Shown: in pieces, positions 36,901-48,500 of the stretch
How the letters are laid out: the number at the start of each line of letters is the position of its first letter
Numbering within the stretch: the stretch's first letter is position 1
Assembly: GCA_905250125.1 (NCBI GenBank)
Contig: CAJNOL010000911.1
Span: 30,479 to 94,478, forward strand
From: Rotaria sordida
Lineage: Eukaryota; Rotifera; Eurotatoria; Philodinida; Philodinidae
Direction of reading: 5' to 3'
DNA length: 64,000 nucleotides
The notes under the pieces: model-generated
Database searches by the model: none
What the model was told of the DNA's origin: nothing
What the model saw: only the letters and a program-made list of their open reading frames with translations
Translations under genes and position numbers: made by a program

Positions 36901-38116
36901 CATACTTTGCCTTTGGTTCATTTTTTTTATTTTATTTATAATGTACGAGGACGGACAGTTTACATAAAGAGTCTTCGTCTTCTTCTTCATATATGTTCAC
37001 TAAAATGAAATCATTCATGTATTGTCAAATCGAACAGACACACTATCAATACAAGTGCGAACACATTCAACATAGGGTCACGCTTGGCCAGTTTTCTTTC
37101 TTATCTTTTCTTTCACATCAATCTCAATACTGATCAGTTGTACTTGTTTGGTTCTTTTCAATCAAACGTTCACTCTTTTACATAAAATGGGTACAATACA
37201 AACAACTCATAGTCATCATAAACGTTATCGAGCACCATCAACAACAAAATCAGTTGATAATACAAAATATCGATGTGTTAATCGTTTTCGTACAACAATG
37301 CGTAGCATAACACATCGAGCATTATCTTCTCGACATTATCATAATTCTGTTTCATCATCAAATAATTCAACTTTAAATAATAGTTCATTTACATCACCAA
37401 ATACAATAACAACAATTAATTCACATATGGATACAGATCCACATTTAAGTGATTTTGATTATCGAAAATTATCAACATTAACTGGTTTATCAGAATCAAA
37501 AATAAATGAATTACATCGAGAATTTTTAATTCTTTCACATAATGGTCAGTTATCTTATGAACGATATAAAGCATTACTTGAAACTGTACCTATTCAACGT
37601 ACATCAATACAACTTGAAAAATTAACACGACAAACATTTACATTATTTGATAAAGATGGAAATAATTATTTAGATTTTGCTGAATTTATAGCTGCTTATA
37701 TAACTATGGAAAAGAATGAACTTAGTCTAAATGATAAAACAATATTACGTAAAGAATCAACAGTACGTCCAACAATAACATCTCTCACACGACAAGCAAC
37801 AACATATTGTTCTCCATATAGAACTCTAAATAAAACATCATATCAAACAAAATATTTTCCAAATAATTATACATCCTATCATCCTCAATCATTAGAACAA
37901 TATGTCTACATTTCTCCACAATATACAGTCAGACAAAATGAAAGAACATAAAATATTTAATTGTTTGTTTTTTTTTCTTTACTTGAAAGCTTACCCAAGA
38001 GTACTTTGTTTTCCACCGGTCGATCGAAGTGAAATTGGTTTTGTTCGATTCCATTTTTGAGAACTTGTCAATGGTGCCGAACATACTGAACATCTTTCCA
38101 TCATTAATGTCGACAT
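33910..38116 (-). CDS. coiled-coil protein, 487 aa, with U12-type intron
   Basis: Ten exons on the minus strand: 38116-37995, 36538-36422, 36325-36147, 36083-35899, 35841-35692, 35632-35555, 35490-35407, 35352-35194, 35135-34968, 34131-33910, total 1464 nt. The short N terminus has one C-x2-C (MERCSVCSAPL) and a basic Ser/Thr region; from about residue 57 almost everything is heptad-rich coiled coil (YIKQLQEQIYYLETECHYL, then long Glu/Lys/Arg/Gln/Leu helices) to residue 455, then a short basic tail (SPTPIRKRVELQ). It is probably a structural or centrosome/cilium-type scaffold; that is a guess from architecture. Intron 2 is an AT-AC intron with U12 signals, and most later introns are phase 0. 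Intron 1 (1.46 kb) contains an EF-hand gene on the other strand. It is divergent from Rab4 with 355 bp between start codons and convergent with the upstream hypothetical gene (179 bp between stops). Confidence 0.8.
34140..34967. other. repeat-bearing intron of the coiled-coil gene
   Basis: This 830-bp intron (minus-strand gene) contains moderately GC-rich sequence at about 34420-34710. There are imperfect inverted pieces (GGTGTGGATGCAGG near 34512 against CACACCTATACT-type sequence near 34594) and a directly repeated TTGAAGTCTCATGA (about 34378 and 34681). Probably a decayed mobile element; family unknown. Confidence 0.35.
36326..36421 (-). other. U12-type AT-AC intron (minor spliceosome)
   Basis: Read on the minus strand, the 96-nt intron starts ATATCCTTTT, contains the branch-site consensus TTCCTTAAC (36345-36337) with the branch A 12 nt from the 3' end, and ends in AC. 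Splicing there keeps the frame (Leu codon CT/G, giving CHYLRDQLNK). No GT-AG choice bridges these exons in frame without a weak site. All three diagnostic U12 elements are perfect. Confidence 0.92.
37187..37951 (+). CDS. EF-hand protein with possible N-myristoyl start, 254 aa
   Basis: Intronless gene lying inside intron 1 of the minus-strand coiled-coil gene. The chosen ATG at 37187 gives MGTIQTTHS, a Gly2 and Thr/Ser context typical of N-myristoylated calcium sensors; an in-frame ATG at 37148 would bury this. The first 95 aa are basic and Ser/Thr/Asn-rich. A helical region (about residues 98-150, LSESKINELHREFLILSHNG) precedes one canonical EF-hand, DKDGNNYLDFAEF (about residues 167-179), with all calcium-coordinating positions. 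The 75-aa tail is Tyr/Thr/Arg-rich. The HREFL...NGQLSY segment looks like the degenerate first EF-hand of neuronal calcium sensor or recoverin-like proteins; only one hand appears competent. Likely a membrane-anchored calcium sensor, function unknown. Confidence 0.75.
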   Translation: MGTIQTTHSHHKRYRAPSTTKSVDNTKYRCVNRFRTTMRSITHRALSSRHYHNSVSSSNNSTLNNSSFTSPNTITTINSHMDTDPHLSDFDYRKLSTLTGLSESKINELHREFLILSHNGQLSYERYKALLETVPIQRTSIQLEKLTRQTFTLFDKDGNNYLDFAEFIAAYITMEKNELSLNDKTILRKESTVRPTITSLTRQATTYCSPYRTLNKTSYQTKYFPNNYTSYHPQSLEQYVYISPQYTVRQNERT

Positions 38117-38471
38117 CTTACAAAAGAAACACGGAAAAATTTTCGAATAATTTAATTCTTTTTTTTTCTCGGATATTTCAATAAGTCAAATAAATTATAA
38201 ATTAATATAGACATTCATTGCTAAAATGTTTTGTTTTTAGTTCTCCTTGACAATCCTCATTGCAGTACACTAAAAAAACTCAGAGCATGTGAAGAATGTC
38301 GCTATAAGTCTCTAGTAATTTATATTTGGTTGTATTTTTCAACCGATAAGAAAAAAGGACGTCATATGATATGAGAGATGTGTGAATATGACAAGTTGTA
38401 TTTTATTTTTTTTCAAACGTCGTGCGCAATTACTGTAATTCTATCCTTTCGTTTGACATAAAGAGCAAAAC
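38117..38471. promoter_or_regulatory. shared divergent promoter region, coiled-coil gene / Rab4
   Basis: Only 355 bp separate the start codons of two genes pointing away from each other. It must hold both 5'UTRs and probably a bidirectional promoter. No specific factor site was identified. Confidence 0.45.
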
Positions 38472-41400
38472 ATGACACAATCCTCTGAATCTTTTGGTAA
38501 ATGATTAGTAAATGCAAACAATTTAGAACTTTTGTTTTTATTTAGACTATTTATTTAAATTTCTAATTATTGGTAGTGCATCGACGGGCAAATCTTGTAT
38601 ATTGCACCAATTTCTTGAAAATAAATGTAAAATATTTTTTTAAAAATATTTGTATTAAAATAATTTATTTGTTTTTTTGATAATTGATTAATTATAGTTA
38701 AAAATGATAGTACACATACAATTGGTGCTGAATTTGGTTCAAAAGTACTTACGGTTGGTCAAAAAAATGTGAAACTTCAAATTTGGGATGTATGTTGATT
38801 ATTATTGTCTTTTTTTTTAAAGGAATTGGCGCTGACACTCTCTGCCCTAGGTTTTTTTTCTTGTAACAATTTTTTTTTGTTGAAAGTGGCGATCCTTCTT
38901 TCGTATTACGATGAAACTATCCCAACTGACAGTCATTGTTTGAATTTATATTGGACCTACAGGTAGATCTTAGTGAGACTAGTAAAAGTCCCCATCGGCC
39001 TTTGTCACTGGGTTATGATTCATTTACTGGTTTTTCGATTCATTTGTAAAGTACGTATAATACAAATTTGAACGAAATTTTTATTTCGATTCAATCACTA
39101 TTTGGCTGAAAAAAGCGTAAAAAATTCGAATGAATAAAAATGTAGTATTTGTAATCAAGGACTTGCTTTTTTTTTACAGAAAATATCGAATTTCAACTAC
39201 ACTTTTTTTTTCTTTAAATTTTTTGAAAACATAATATTCTGAATCGGCATCGAAACTTGTATAGAAGAATGTTATATGATTAGATTTACAGTTAATCAGT
39301 TTAAAAATATCTCGACTAATCTAAAAAGTTCCGACACGTCTCACAGCACGTATTTGTAAATATTTTTATAAGCCTATCTAGTTTTTTTTAATTTTGTTTT
39401 ATTGTTGAGAAAATCGAATTTTTTTTATTCAGTGGCAAAATCAGATAGAAAAGTGTCGAATGCGTTTGTATTTAGAAGTTTTTATGGCCATAGTTTAGTT
39501 GTAAACCAAAAGCCACAGCATATTTAGAATCAACATCAAGAACTGCATCGGATCGCATATGTTTTAAGAATTTTTTTTCTTCTACGAAAACCCAACTCTT
39601 TTGGGGAGTAGGGACAAAATTTTAACAAAATAGATCTGAGGGACACCATGGGTGTATTCTTCATTGGAAATAGTTTTTACTGAAATATATGTCATTCGAT
39701 GTCGTTTTTGACATTGGTTCCGAATATGCTATGGATTTTAGTTTACAATTGAGCTTTGGCAATAAAAATCCCTGAAGACGAACGTATTTGTCACTTTTTT
39801 ATCTGATTTTATCACAGAATAAGGAAAAAATTCAATTTTCTCAACAATAAAACAAAACTAAATTAGTAATTTTGTAGCTCACGAACTAGAGATTCTAATG
39901 AGATAAAATACTTCTATCTCTTATTAAAAAGAGTTAGATAGGTTTACAAAGATATTCACAAATACGTGCTATGAGGTATGTTGGAGCGATTTATATTAGT
40001 CGAGATATTGTTAAACTGATTAACTGTAAATCTAATCAAATAATATTTTTCTATTCAGATTCTTTTGCTGAATTAGAATAAAATGTTTTCAAAAAGTTAG
40101 AGAAAACAACGTAATTGAAATTTGATAATTGCTGTAAAAAAAAACGAAATCATATTTCCCAATGCTACATTTTCAGTCGATCGAGTTTTTACGTTTTTTT
40201 TTCAATTAAACAGTGGTTAAATCAAAATACAAACGTGCATCCTATATGGTTTTCCAAAAAAAAAAAACAGATGGCAGAATTTCGATCTAAAATTTAGCCT
40301 ATAGATAGATCGAATAACTCTTAGGAATATCCTAAAATATTCAGCCGAAAAAAAAAATGTTCATTCGTCAAGATATTGAATTTCCAACAATAGCACTTGG
40401 CCATAGATGTATTGCAAAAATCAAGTTCACTTCAAAAATTTAATAACTGAACGAAGGAAAGTTCTTTTCGACTGAATCTTTCAAAATATTCTAAGAGTCA
40501 TTAGAGCTATCTATAGACAAAATTTTGAATCAAAACTCCAATATTCGGTTTTCCAGAGAGTATCTAAAAACGAGTCAAAAATTCAATAAATCAGTCATAA
40601 CTCGGCACCAAAGGTCAATGAGGACTGATCCTTTTAAGCTTTTACTATTGTCACTGTGACTTATCTATGAGTGCAATATGACGTTAAACATCAACTGTCA
40701 ATTGGGGTATTTCACTTGTTTCGCAAAAAAAATCAATACTTTAGAAAAAGAATAACTTTCAAGAAATATTGATCTCCTTCGAAATAATTTCTATTAATTA
40801 ATGAAACTGATTCTGTTCTAAACATAATGATTTTGTTCACTAACACTGAAAAGTTGAATGTGAGTTTGTATTATCTCATATCATCACACTACTCACAATC
40901 AAAAACAAAAGAAAAACTAAAGTGAAGGGGAGCGGGGGAGGGAGGGGGAATAAGGTGTACGATTCATGAAAAATCACCATTTCTTTTTTATTTAGACTGC
41001 TGGACAAGAAAGATTTCGATCAGTAACACGTAGTTATTATCGTGGTGCATCCGGTGCTTTACTTGTTTATGATATTTCAAAGTGAAAACCAAAAAAAAAA
41101 TGTTTTATTTTTTTTCTTTAAAATGAATTTAATTTTAGTCGAGAAAGTTACAATGCAATAACAAATTGGTTATCAGATGTTCGTACATTAGCTAGTCCAA
41201 ATATTGTAATAATTCTATGTGGAAATAAAAAAGATTTAGAAGAACAACGTCAGGTAACATTTCTTGAAGCTAGTCGATTTGCACAAGAACATGGTAAAAA
41301 TATTTTCCTTTGAAAACAAAAAAAAAAAACAAAAAGTTTTTGTATAAAAATTTTATTAAAGATTTAATGTTTCTGGAAACATCTGCATTAACAAATGAAA

Positions 41401-41643
41401 ATATAACTGAAAGTTTTCATCAATGTGCTCGTATTATTCTCACAAAAATTGAATCAGGTTATTTAATTATATTTATTATTGATATGAATAAATTTCAAAT
41501 TTAATTCTTTAGGTAGTATTGATCCATTTCGGATGTATTCAGGCATTCAATGTAATCGTACAGTTGCTGCTCAGCAAAATGAAAATTCGCCTAATAATAT
41601 ATCACGAAAATCATTACGAAATTGTGCATCATGTCAAACATAA
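38472..41643 (+). CDS. Rab4 small GTPase, 221 aa
   Basis: Seven exons: 38472-38496, 38546-38626, 38698-38789, 40996-41081, 41139-41293, 41362-41457, 41513-41643, all in phase. P-loop GSASTGKS (residues 18-25), switch I region with [34 protein letters not shown] and ETSAL are intact. [31 protein letters not shown] and [11 protein letters not shown] follow human Rab4 almost word for word. Rab4 directs rapid recycling from early endosomes. The C terminus reads [12 protein letters not shown] then stop: the family's terminal Cys-x-Cys for double prenylation is replaced by two cysteines 3 and 6 residues from the end, so membrane anchoring is open. Intron 3 is 2.2 kb because of two fold-back elements; the other introns are 49-71 nt. 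Confidence 0.95.
39045..40245. repeat. 1.2-kb fold-back palindrome in Rab4 intron 3
   Basis: The two halves are diverged inverted copies over roughly 550 bp each. Paired blocks from outside inward: AAAATGTAGTATT / AATGCTACATTTT; TTTTTTGAAAACAT / ATGTTTTCAAAAA; TTTACAGTTAATCAGTTTAA / TTAAACTGATTAACTGTAAA; CACGTATTTGTAAATATT / AATACGTG region; TAGTTGTAAACC / GGTTTAC-like region near 39735. It encodes nothing and belongs to the fold-back/long-TIR class; family unknown. It accounts for over half of the intron. Confidence 0.75.
40246..40565. repeat. second palindrome in Rab4 intron 3, about 320 bp
   Basis: Left arm about 40246-40375 and right arm about 40440-40565. TGGTTTTCC is mirrored by the GGTTTTCCAG end read in reverse complement, and CTATAGATAGATCGAATAACTC pairs with the reverse complement of GAGTCATTAGAGCTATCTATAG. 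It directly abuts the larger palindrome, so the two either inserted side by side or form one compound element. Confidence 0.65.
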
Positions 41644-42645
41644 TTTTATTCATATCTATAAGATATACATTCTATTTATTAATTTATTTTTTTGTTGATT
41701 CACTTTTTTTCCGAGTATATAGGACAGAAAACATTCCAAAATATTGCAAAAAAAAAATCCATTACGAATTATTATTGTTTAGTGTTGCTATTTTAGCTAT
41801 CGCCATCGCTAATATTATTGCTGCTACTGCTGCTTTTATTTTTAATTTGTATGAGGTTATAAAGTACAGCATCATAAATATAAATGATATATATATATTA
41901 TGATTAATGATTCTTGCTGTTTATTAATTGTGTGGAAAGTATGATTAAGGTGTATGTAGTATTTTGATAATTAATGTTCGTTCGTCTATGTACAAGTCAT
42001 GCGTCGAACTATGAAATGAATGTGAAGCAGAGATGTCTGTCGCAACTAAAAAACTCACGCCGCGTTCCTAAAAGAGACAAGACTACCACGATGCAGTGAA
42101 TTTTATTTAAAAAATTGCCGCTGATGCGATGGTTTTCGGGAAATTCTTTGAAAATTTCTTTCGTTACTGCAATACATTAGCACTGCTTCATCGATTCCTT
42201 CAAATTCATGACCATTCAAACCGTTGGACTTGTAGACACTCAAATCGGATGCAAATTCATGCAATTTTACAATCTTCCGAAAAAAAGAAGTTGCTGCTGT
42301 CGCTTAAAAGAAAAATGTCGCTATGGACACAGCTGATGTGCAATTATTTTGAATGTAGTAGATGAAATCGTCAATGTGTTTTTTTTGTTTTCGTTACAAA
42401 AGATCATAAACTAACGACATCTATACATTAAAGAAAAAGATTATAGTTGAATTAAAATAAATTTTATGTTTTTTAGTTTAATTAGAAAGAGAAAAAATAC
42501 ACATATTAATAAAATTTTGATTGGAATTATTTGGTTTCTAAGCAAACAGTTTCCTTGGTGATAGAGTAATGACAGCTATCTGTTGAAGTGTGAGTTTATT
42601 CTTTCTTAGATACATTCTGATTGATAACTAAACAAGTTGTTACAA
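41644..42645. other. intergenic between Rab4 and NME7
   Basis: About 1 kb with no recognisable gene. A short TA run lies near 41886-41900. Around 42000-42350 the DNA is somewhat richer in G+C, and a 78-aa frame there has no family resemblance. It should contain the Rab4 polyadenylation site and the NME7 promoter. Confidence 0.5.
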
Positions 42646-45422
42646 ATGGTATGTTATGAGACAATAGCATGTGAAGAGAACATTTTTTTACATCATTATC
42701 TAATATTTCTTTTGTATTCTTAGTCGACCGATGAACGATATTGTTTCATAGGCGAATGGTACGATTCACAAGCATCAATGACTCGCACTTATCAAGTGCT
42801 TTTTTATCCATCGGATAATAGTATTGAAATGGTGAATAGAATTCATTGTTTTTTTTGGGATATTCTTCTATATATTCATATATGGTTTGTTTATTTAGTT
42901 TGACGTTAAAACTCGTCGAACATTTCTTAAACGTACTAAAAATGAAGCAGCAAAATTAACTGATTTTTTTATTGGCAATACAATAAATATATTTTCTCGT
43001 TCAATAAAAATTGTTGATTTTGGTGATGCATTTACTGCTCGATGTATTGGTAGAAATCAAGAAAGGTTAAAAACAAAAGACTATTGATCTTTTCATTATT
43101 TTTCTTTATTTAGAACATTAGCAATTATAAAACCAGATGCCATACGCAATTTAGGTGATATAGTAAGTACTATTTATGAAAATGGTTTTACAATTGCACG
43201 AATGCGAATGATTAAATTATCACAAAATGAAATTATGTATTTTTATGGAGAACATAAAGCAAAAGATTTCTTTCCGTATGTTTTCTAACAGTTATATATT
43301 ATCATATTTAATAATACGATGACATATATTTTTTTTAGACGATTAGTCGAATTTATGATAAGTGGACCAATTGTTGCTATTGAACTTGTTGGATCTGATG
43401 CAATTAATCGTTGGAGAAGTATAATTGGACCAACTGATTCACAAAAAGCAAAAGAACAAGGTTCACATTTACTTCGAGCACGATTTGGCACAGGTTTTGA
43501 ACTTATGAATAAGTTGATTTATTAAATAAATTAATTGTTTAGATGGAACAAGAAATGCTTTACATGGTTCAGATTCAGCAACAAGTGCTCAACGAGAAAT
43601 TTCATTTTTTTTTGGTTCAAAATATGGTACTAATACAGCTTGTTATAATGATACAACATGTTGTCTTATTAAACCACATGCAGTTGCTGAAGGTAAACGA
43701 GATTAAATTAATAAGTATTGATTTTTGATTTTTCACGACTTGAATTTTGTTTCTTACAGGAAAAGCTGGACAAATTATTAATGCTATTCTTATTGCTGGT
43801 TTTCAAATTTCTGCTATTGGCACTGTAAGTCAATTATATCTAGAAAATTATTTATGTATATATTTTTTTTGTTCCTTTTTTCTTTCAGTACAGTTTAGAT
43901 AAAGTTAATGCCGAAGAATTTCTCGAAGTTTATAAAGGTGTTGTTCATGAATATCCTGTAAGTAATTCTTTTCTTACGATCCAACTGTTGAACATCATTC
44001 GACTTCATATTTTGGATATGAATATGTCTCGATAAAACTAAGATAAAGACCTATGACCATTTAGGTTAAATTTTTATTGAGAGCTAAGAATTTCGACCTG
44101 AAATATTGTCTATAGACTCATTTAATAGTCATTAGAGTGTTGAAAGTTTCAATGAAAAAGAACATATCTTTCTCGGTATATTCGATATTCCCAAAAAACA
44201 GCAGTTTACGATAGGAGGACATAATCATTGAGTCTATTTGGAAATCGAATATATTGAGAAAGACATGCTTGTTTTTGTTGAAAATTTTACGTGAAAATCC
44301 TTTGTTTTGGGTTTTTTTGATAATGTCTTGCTCTCAGTAAAAATTTCATTTAAACCGTCATAATTCTTTATTAATACGCAATGAATCCGAATTCTTTTAA
44401 GCTTGTCTTACGAAGGAAGTCCTCTAACTGTTTTTGAGTTGAGACTATGTGCATTATGTAGATCTAAAAGAGCTTTGAGTACTCTGAGAAGAGTTCATGT
44501 TCTGAGCTTATTACTGTGAAAATCCTGCACTTGGATGGTATTTTTTTTTACATGAATGGCATGGTAACAGAAAAACTGATCTTCGACTTGAAACTTTGCA
44601 TAGAGACAAGCCTTAACGAAAATAGTTTATTGTAAAAATTTTAGATCTTTTGAATTGCTTCTATCCTTGAAATAAGAACATTAAATCTGCTGGTTTATAT
44701 GTCTATGATGTAAAAGATACACTATCGTCCATAGTTATAAAAATTATTCTCGTTAAGGTCTGTCTTTATGCAACGTTTCAAGTCGAAAATCAGTTTTTCT
44801 GTTATCACGGCATCCATTTAAAAAATATTGTTAAAGTGCAACATCTCCGTAGCAATAAGCTAATATCAAAAACTCTTTTTAAGGTATTCATCATTTATCT
44901 GGATCTACATAATACACATAGTCTCAACATAAAACCGATTGAACAGTTGGAAGACTTCACTCGTTAGTCTCACCGAGATCTGCTTGTAATCATAATATGA
45001 AGTCGAATGGTATCCGATAGTTATATATGTTCCGCCGTTAGTGAGATCTTAAATATTTCTGTTTTTTATTAGAAAATGGTTGAAGAATTAATGTCAGGTG
45101 CATGTATTGTTCTTGAAGTTCGTTCTCAAAATGCTCAAGCAGTTTTTCGAGATTTTTGTGGTCCAGCTGATCCAGTATGTTAATAATGTAATATCTATTT
45201 TTGACTTAGTCATTTTTTGTTCAAGGAAATCGCTCGTCATATTCGTCCGAGAACATTGAGAGCTCTATATGGCAAAGATAAAGTGAAAAATGCTGTTCAT
45301 TGTACAGATTTAGCTGAAGATGCAACATTAGAAGTAATTAAATATTTCGAAGTTCTTTGTTTTCTATTCTAAATTTATCTTATTTTCAGGTTGAATATTT
45401 CTTCCGAATTTTGGACAATTAA
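42646..45422 (+). CDS. NME7 nucleoside diphosphate kinase 7, 373 aa
   Basis: Eleven exons: 42646-42648, 42724-42831, 42899-43065, 43114-43275, 43339-43493, 43543-43692, 43760-43824, 43889-43957, 45073-45174, 45226-45333, 45390-45422. The order is DM10 domain (residues 2-90, CFIGEWYDSQASMTR), NDK domain A (TLAIIKPDAI to about 235) with catalytic His206 in NALHGSDS, and NDK domain B (CCLIKPHAV to the end) with His352 in NAVHCTDLAED, ending EYFFRILDN as in human NME7 (376 aa). NME7 is a part of the gamma-tubulin ring complex and of ciliary doublet microtubules; that is family knowledge. The start codon alone forms the first coding exon, the GT of the intron following directly after ATG; the next exon begins STDERYCF, matching human NHSERFVF. 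Intron 8 (1.1 kb) holds nested palindromes. Its stop lies 177 bp from that of the convergent receptor gene. Confidence 0.95.
43990..45020. repeat. fold-back palindrome in NME7 intron 8
   Basis: Outer ends CATTCGACTTCATATT (43996) and AATATGAAGTCGAATG (44994) are inverted copies. Inner blocks near 44415-44460 and 44885-44955 (GTTGAGACTATGTGCATTATG against its inverse), and 44555-44640 against 44745-44820 (AACAGAAAAACTGATCTTCG and inverse), make two arms around a short centre near 44690. No ORF. It fills almost the whole 1,115-bp intron. Confidence 0.75.
44040..44390. repeat. smaller palindrome nested in the left arm of the NME7 fold-back
   Basis: This block has no partner in the right arm of the larger element but is itself symmetrical. 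Near 44065 TTTTTATTGAGAGCTAAG is mirrored by the 44325-44345 end (CTTGCTCTCAGTAAAAA), and ATCTTTCTCGGTATATTCGA is mirrored by TCGAATATATTGAGAAAGA. It is best explained as a later insertion of one fold-back element into another. Confidence 0.65.
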
Positions 45423-45598
45423 CAGATGCAAATCTTTTTTTTTTAAATTTTAGATTCCTTTTCTTTGATTATTTGCGAATAAAAAACAAAATAAATAATT
45501 CTATCACATTTTGAATAGTTTATTTTTTTCATAAAAAATTTATACAATGAAATTCAAATGAAGTAAAATAAGAAACTTTTATTTATGTTAAATATTGA

Positions 45599-48500
45599 TT
45601 AATCATTTGTAACTAAAAAAGAAACAAAACAACATGCTTCAATAAATAAAAATTGTATGAAAATATCACTTACTGGGTGGTAATATTCTTCGTCGATCAC
45701 GAGGTATTTGATGTTGATGCATGATATCAGATGATATCGAAATTGGTTGAGATATTGATGAATAAGAAATTTGTTCATAGTTTGATGATTGTACTTGTTG
45801 TTGACTTTGTTGAGCTTCTTGATGATTTGAAAGGTTATACGATGTGGATGTAATTTGTGGTATTGTTGGTCGAATAATGTCATCATGATTTGATGATTGT
45901 TTTTGTTTTCGGTGTGTAAATAGTGATGATAATCGTTGTCGACGATCGGTAGGTTTAGATTGAGGTAATGATTTTTGGATGATTTGTTCATTAGAAGATG
46001 TTCGAACTTCCAGAGGAGATTCGAATTCTAAAAAGTACTTATATTTATATCAAAATACTTTTTGAAATGATAATGTTTTTTTTTCAAACAGCAATATTTA
46101 TATGAACTCTTGACATACCTTTTGGTTGAATCTTAGTATTCCCAAAAGTTTCGATACCTAGAGTTAATCATCATTCTATGTATGTGTTATATTGTGATTA
46201 AAGACTCTTTATAGAGAACTAAATTAAGGCAGTTTTTTATATGCGTTGCTTACCCAGTTTTGGCTTAGAATTGCATTTCCATAAAATAAAACCAATCATT
46301 CCTCCTAATAATAGAACACCAAGGATCGAACCAATGACAATCAATGCAATTTTCCAACCAGCAAGAGATTCTATTCATAATTTTCCAAGAAAAGAAATTT
46401 AAGAATTAAACAAATCACTCTTTATTCATACCTGATTTATTTGTCGGTGTAGTCGTACTTGCTAAAAATAAAAAAACAAACAATTATGTTTAATTGTTAT
46501 CGGTTTTTATTTTCAGAAATTCTTTCGCAAGTTATAGCAAGAAGTCGAATGGCATTTCTTTTTGTAAGCAAAATAAAAGATAATTCTTGATTAGCGTTAC
46601 TATCTCATCGTCTGGTCCAAAATATTTTTTGGCTTTCATTTCTAAAGATATATTGCTGTAAAAGTCAGAACTGTGCTAAGCTGTACAAACCCTGAAAAAC
46701 TTAGTTTCGAAAACTTCTATCTTGAAAAAAAAAGCTTATGGTTTCTTTAGGTGCCAATCTCGTGAGTTTATCTTGTTTATTAATTCTACGAATATTTCTT
46801 AGAAACAACTCTTTATATTCATATTTGATGCGCAATAAATGATGATCTGTAATAATTCAAAATGAGCAAAAGAGAAAAAAGATATATGTGAAACAAATAG
46901 AATTTTGCTTTGTTTTGGTCAAATTTCTTTTTATGAGTACTATGATCAAATTAGAGTATCCATTTTCTTCAAAATGCTGTTCCTACAAAATTCAACAGTC
47001 TTTACACAATTAATACCATTGAAAAGAGCACGTTTTTTTGACGGTACTTTCAGTATTTGGCTTCTCCTACGTTCGAGAAACAATATTTTTGAAAGAAAAA
47101 TAGAAACACACACCCCGATTCGATCCTAGTTGTCATCGAAACAAATTGCAATTCGAAAAAAATGAAATATAGTTTTGCTGGGAAGAAAACTTTCGATCTT
47201 TGCGATTCATACATCTTTCTGAAAGAAGCATCTAGAAGTTTTGAGTCTGTGACACTTTTTGCTCTGCTTATCGAGATCTATCTGCTTTGAAGATTTCATC
47301 ATTTTTTATCGAGCCGTTTCCGAGAAACATCAGAAAGGTTAAGACCCTTAAACAGATAAACAGAATAGTTTACTATATTTTGTTTTAACTGCCATCATTT
47401 TGCATGCCTTTTTTCATCGATTAGAAGACCTATCAAATTAAATTTAAACAACAGAGTGAACGATTATAGCAATTATCGAAGATACATTTAATAACTAAAC
47501 CGCAATTTATAGTTTTAAGTTGCGATATTATAATTTATTTAGACGTAAGTGAAAAAGAGTTTGAAATTTTCTTACTTCATGATCAGGAATGATATAAGAT
47601 TTTGAAAAAGACACAGTTTATTGAAACTTATTCTAATTCCGTCAAATTAAACTATGCTTTCTTACTAAGCGCTACATATCTGTCGTCTTTTTCGAACATC
47701 TGGTTGTATGTCGGGATCCTGAGTCAAATCAGAAACAAATCGAAGATGAAGTGCGACTTCGATTAAATCCTTTTCTTGAGTCAAAAAAAAATGATTTCAC
47801 AATTTCAAGCTAAAAACTTGAAATCTAGTCATTAAGAATATCACCGTCTATTATCGTAGCATGTTAAACTCTTTACAAAATTAAGTTGAAAAGTAACTCA
47901 ATCGAGAAGAAGATAGAAATAAACTATTATTGAATTATATCATTGTAACAAATTGCCTTGCGAACTCTAATCTTAGTACGATAAAAAAACACATAAGACA
48001 GGTAAAGCAGATGTACAAAATAAAAAATAAAACTATAGTATCATTTTTCGTAATCAATAGAAAACAATACCAACAAACATTGATTGTAATTCCCTCGACA
48101 TTTTCGAGTAGAAGAATTAGGAGAAGCTAAGAATATTGTTAAAAAATATTAAAATGATGAAATCTAAAAAGGCAGAATTTTTCTGTTAAAAGCAGAAGAG
48201 GTGGCAACACTATTTTTGGCTAACATGTATCGTACTAATCGAAGAGTTAGTAGTATTTGGTAATTCTGAAGAAACAATAAATGGAATAATGATTCTATAC
48301 AAATATGTAGAGGATATACTTGATGACACTGATGAATATATACTATCATTGTAGTTGGTCATACCTTCTGGATTTGTAACTTCACTTGTATCTGAGTGAG
48401 TAATTGTAAGTTCCGAAGGTGATGAATTCATGGTAGTAGGTTCGATACTGGTTACTACTGAAATGATGCTGTGTTAGGTCATATTTTTTGGTAAAAGAAA

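Noticed and set aside
41622-41903. 93-aa hydrophobic frame after Rab4
   Set aside because: It overlaps the Rab4 stop and runs into a TA repeat; hydrophobicity follows T-rich DNA.
42129-42365. 78-aa frame between Rab4 and NME7
   Set aside because: No splice context, no recognisable domain and non-host codon style.
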